This document shows, one piece after another, positions 63,991 to 64,000 of a stretch of 64,000 bases of DNA; within the stretch, counting starts at the first letter, position 1; every line of letters begins with the position of its first letter. The DNA comes from Ariolimax columbianus (lineage: Eukaryota > Mollusca > Gastropoda > Stylommatophora > Arionidae). The notes beneath the pieces were generated by a model. It did no database searches. It had not been told where the DNA came from and saw only the letters and a list, made by a program, of their open reading frames with translations. Location of the stretch: positions 17,871,108 through 17,935,107 of the forward strand of contig JAVGWX010000011.1 of NCBI GenBank assembly GCA_036924085.1, given 5' to 3'. Position numbers and translations under genes: made by a program.

Positions 63991-64000
63991 CATACAAGAA

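Overview
The window is animal nuclear DNA: AT-rich, gene-poor and full of repeats. It holds one host gene, the 3' part of an axonemal dynein heavy chain (DNAH1 type), on the minus strand. I could join seventeen coding exons between 62366 and 17919 into one uninterrupted frame of 970 residues plus stop. All splice junctions fit; fifteen introns are GT-AG and one is GC-AG. The 5' part of the gene lies beyond the right edge. No prokaryotic or organellar genes are visible. The repeat content (LINEs of CR1-like, RNase H-bearing and other clades, tRNA-headed SINEs, mariner and piggyBac remnants) suits a lophotrochozoan such as a mollusc, but the sequence does not prove the species.

Layout. Positions 1-17.9 kb lie downstream of the gene and are made of repeats: LINE 3' ends, a retroposon with a 28S rRNA-derived head inserted in a LINE (2342-3305), a 3.4-kb RNase H LINE copy (7195-10585), CR1-like fragments, SINEs and a piggyBac-type MITE (14223-14678). 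Positions 17.9-62.4 kb are the dynein exons, separated by introns of 0.25-6.1 kb that hold most of the insertions. The largest are a 2.5-kb CR1-like LINE (38213-40674) and a 1.9-kb mosaic of 18S and 28S rRNA pieces (47039-48914). Beyond 62.4 kb the next intron holds a SINE piece, an ISXO2/Merlin-like transposase tail and a short tandem repeat.

How the parts relate. The RNase H LINE ends in a (GAA)n tail after a TGCGTACGAAG-like motif. The rRNA-headed retroposons end the same way, and SINE-A ends in a similar GAACGAACGAAG run. The rRNA-headed elements, SINE-G and SINE-A also share a similar 3' block. I read this as one LINE machinery mobilising several short elements with exchangeable heads: tRNA-like, rRNA-derived, or a tRNA-like head with a CR1 micro-fragment. 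The rRNA-headed family is the most unusual item here. Both copies are flanked by short direct repeats, so they look retrotransposed rather than being remnants of an rDNA array. Family names such as SINE-A are labels for this window only.
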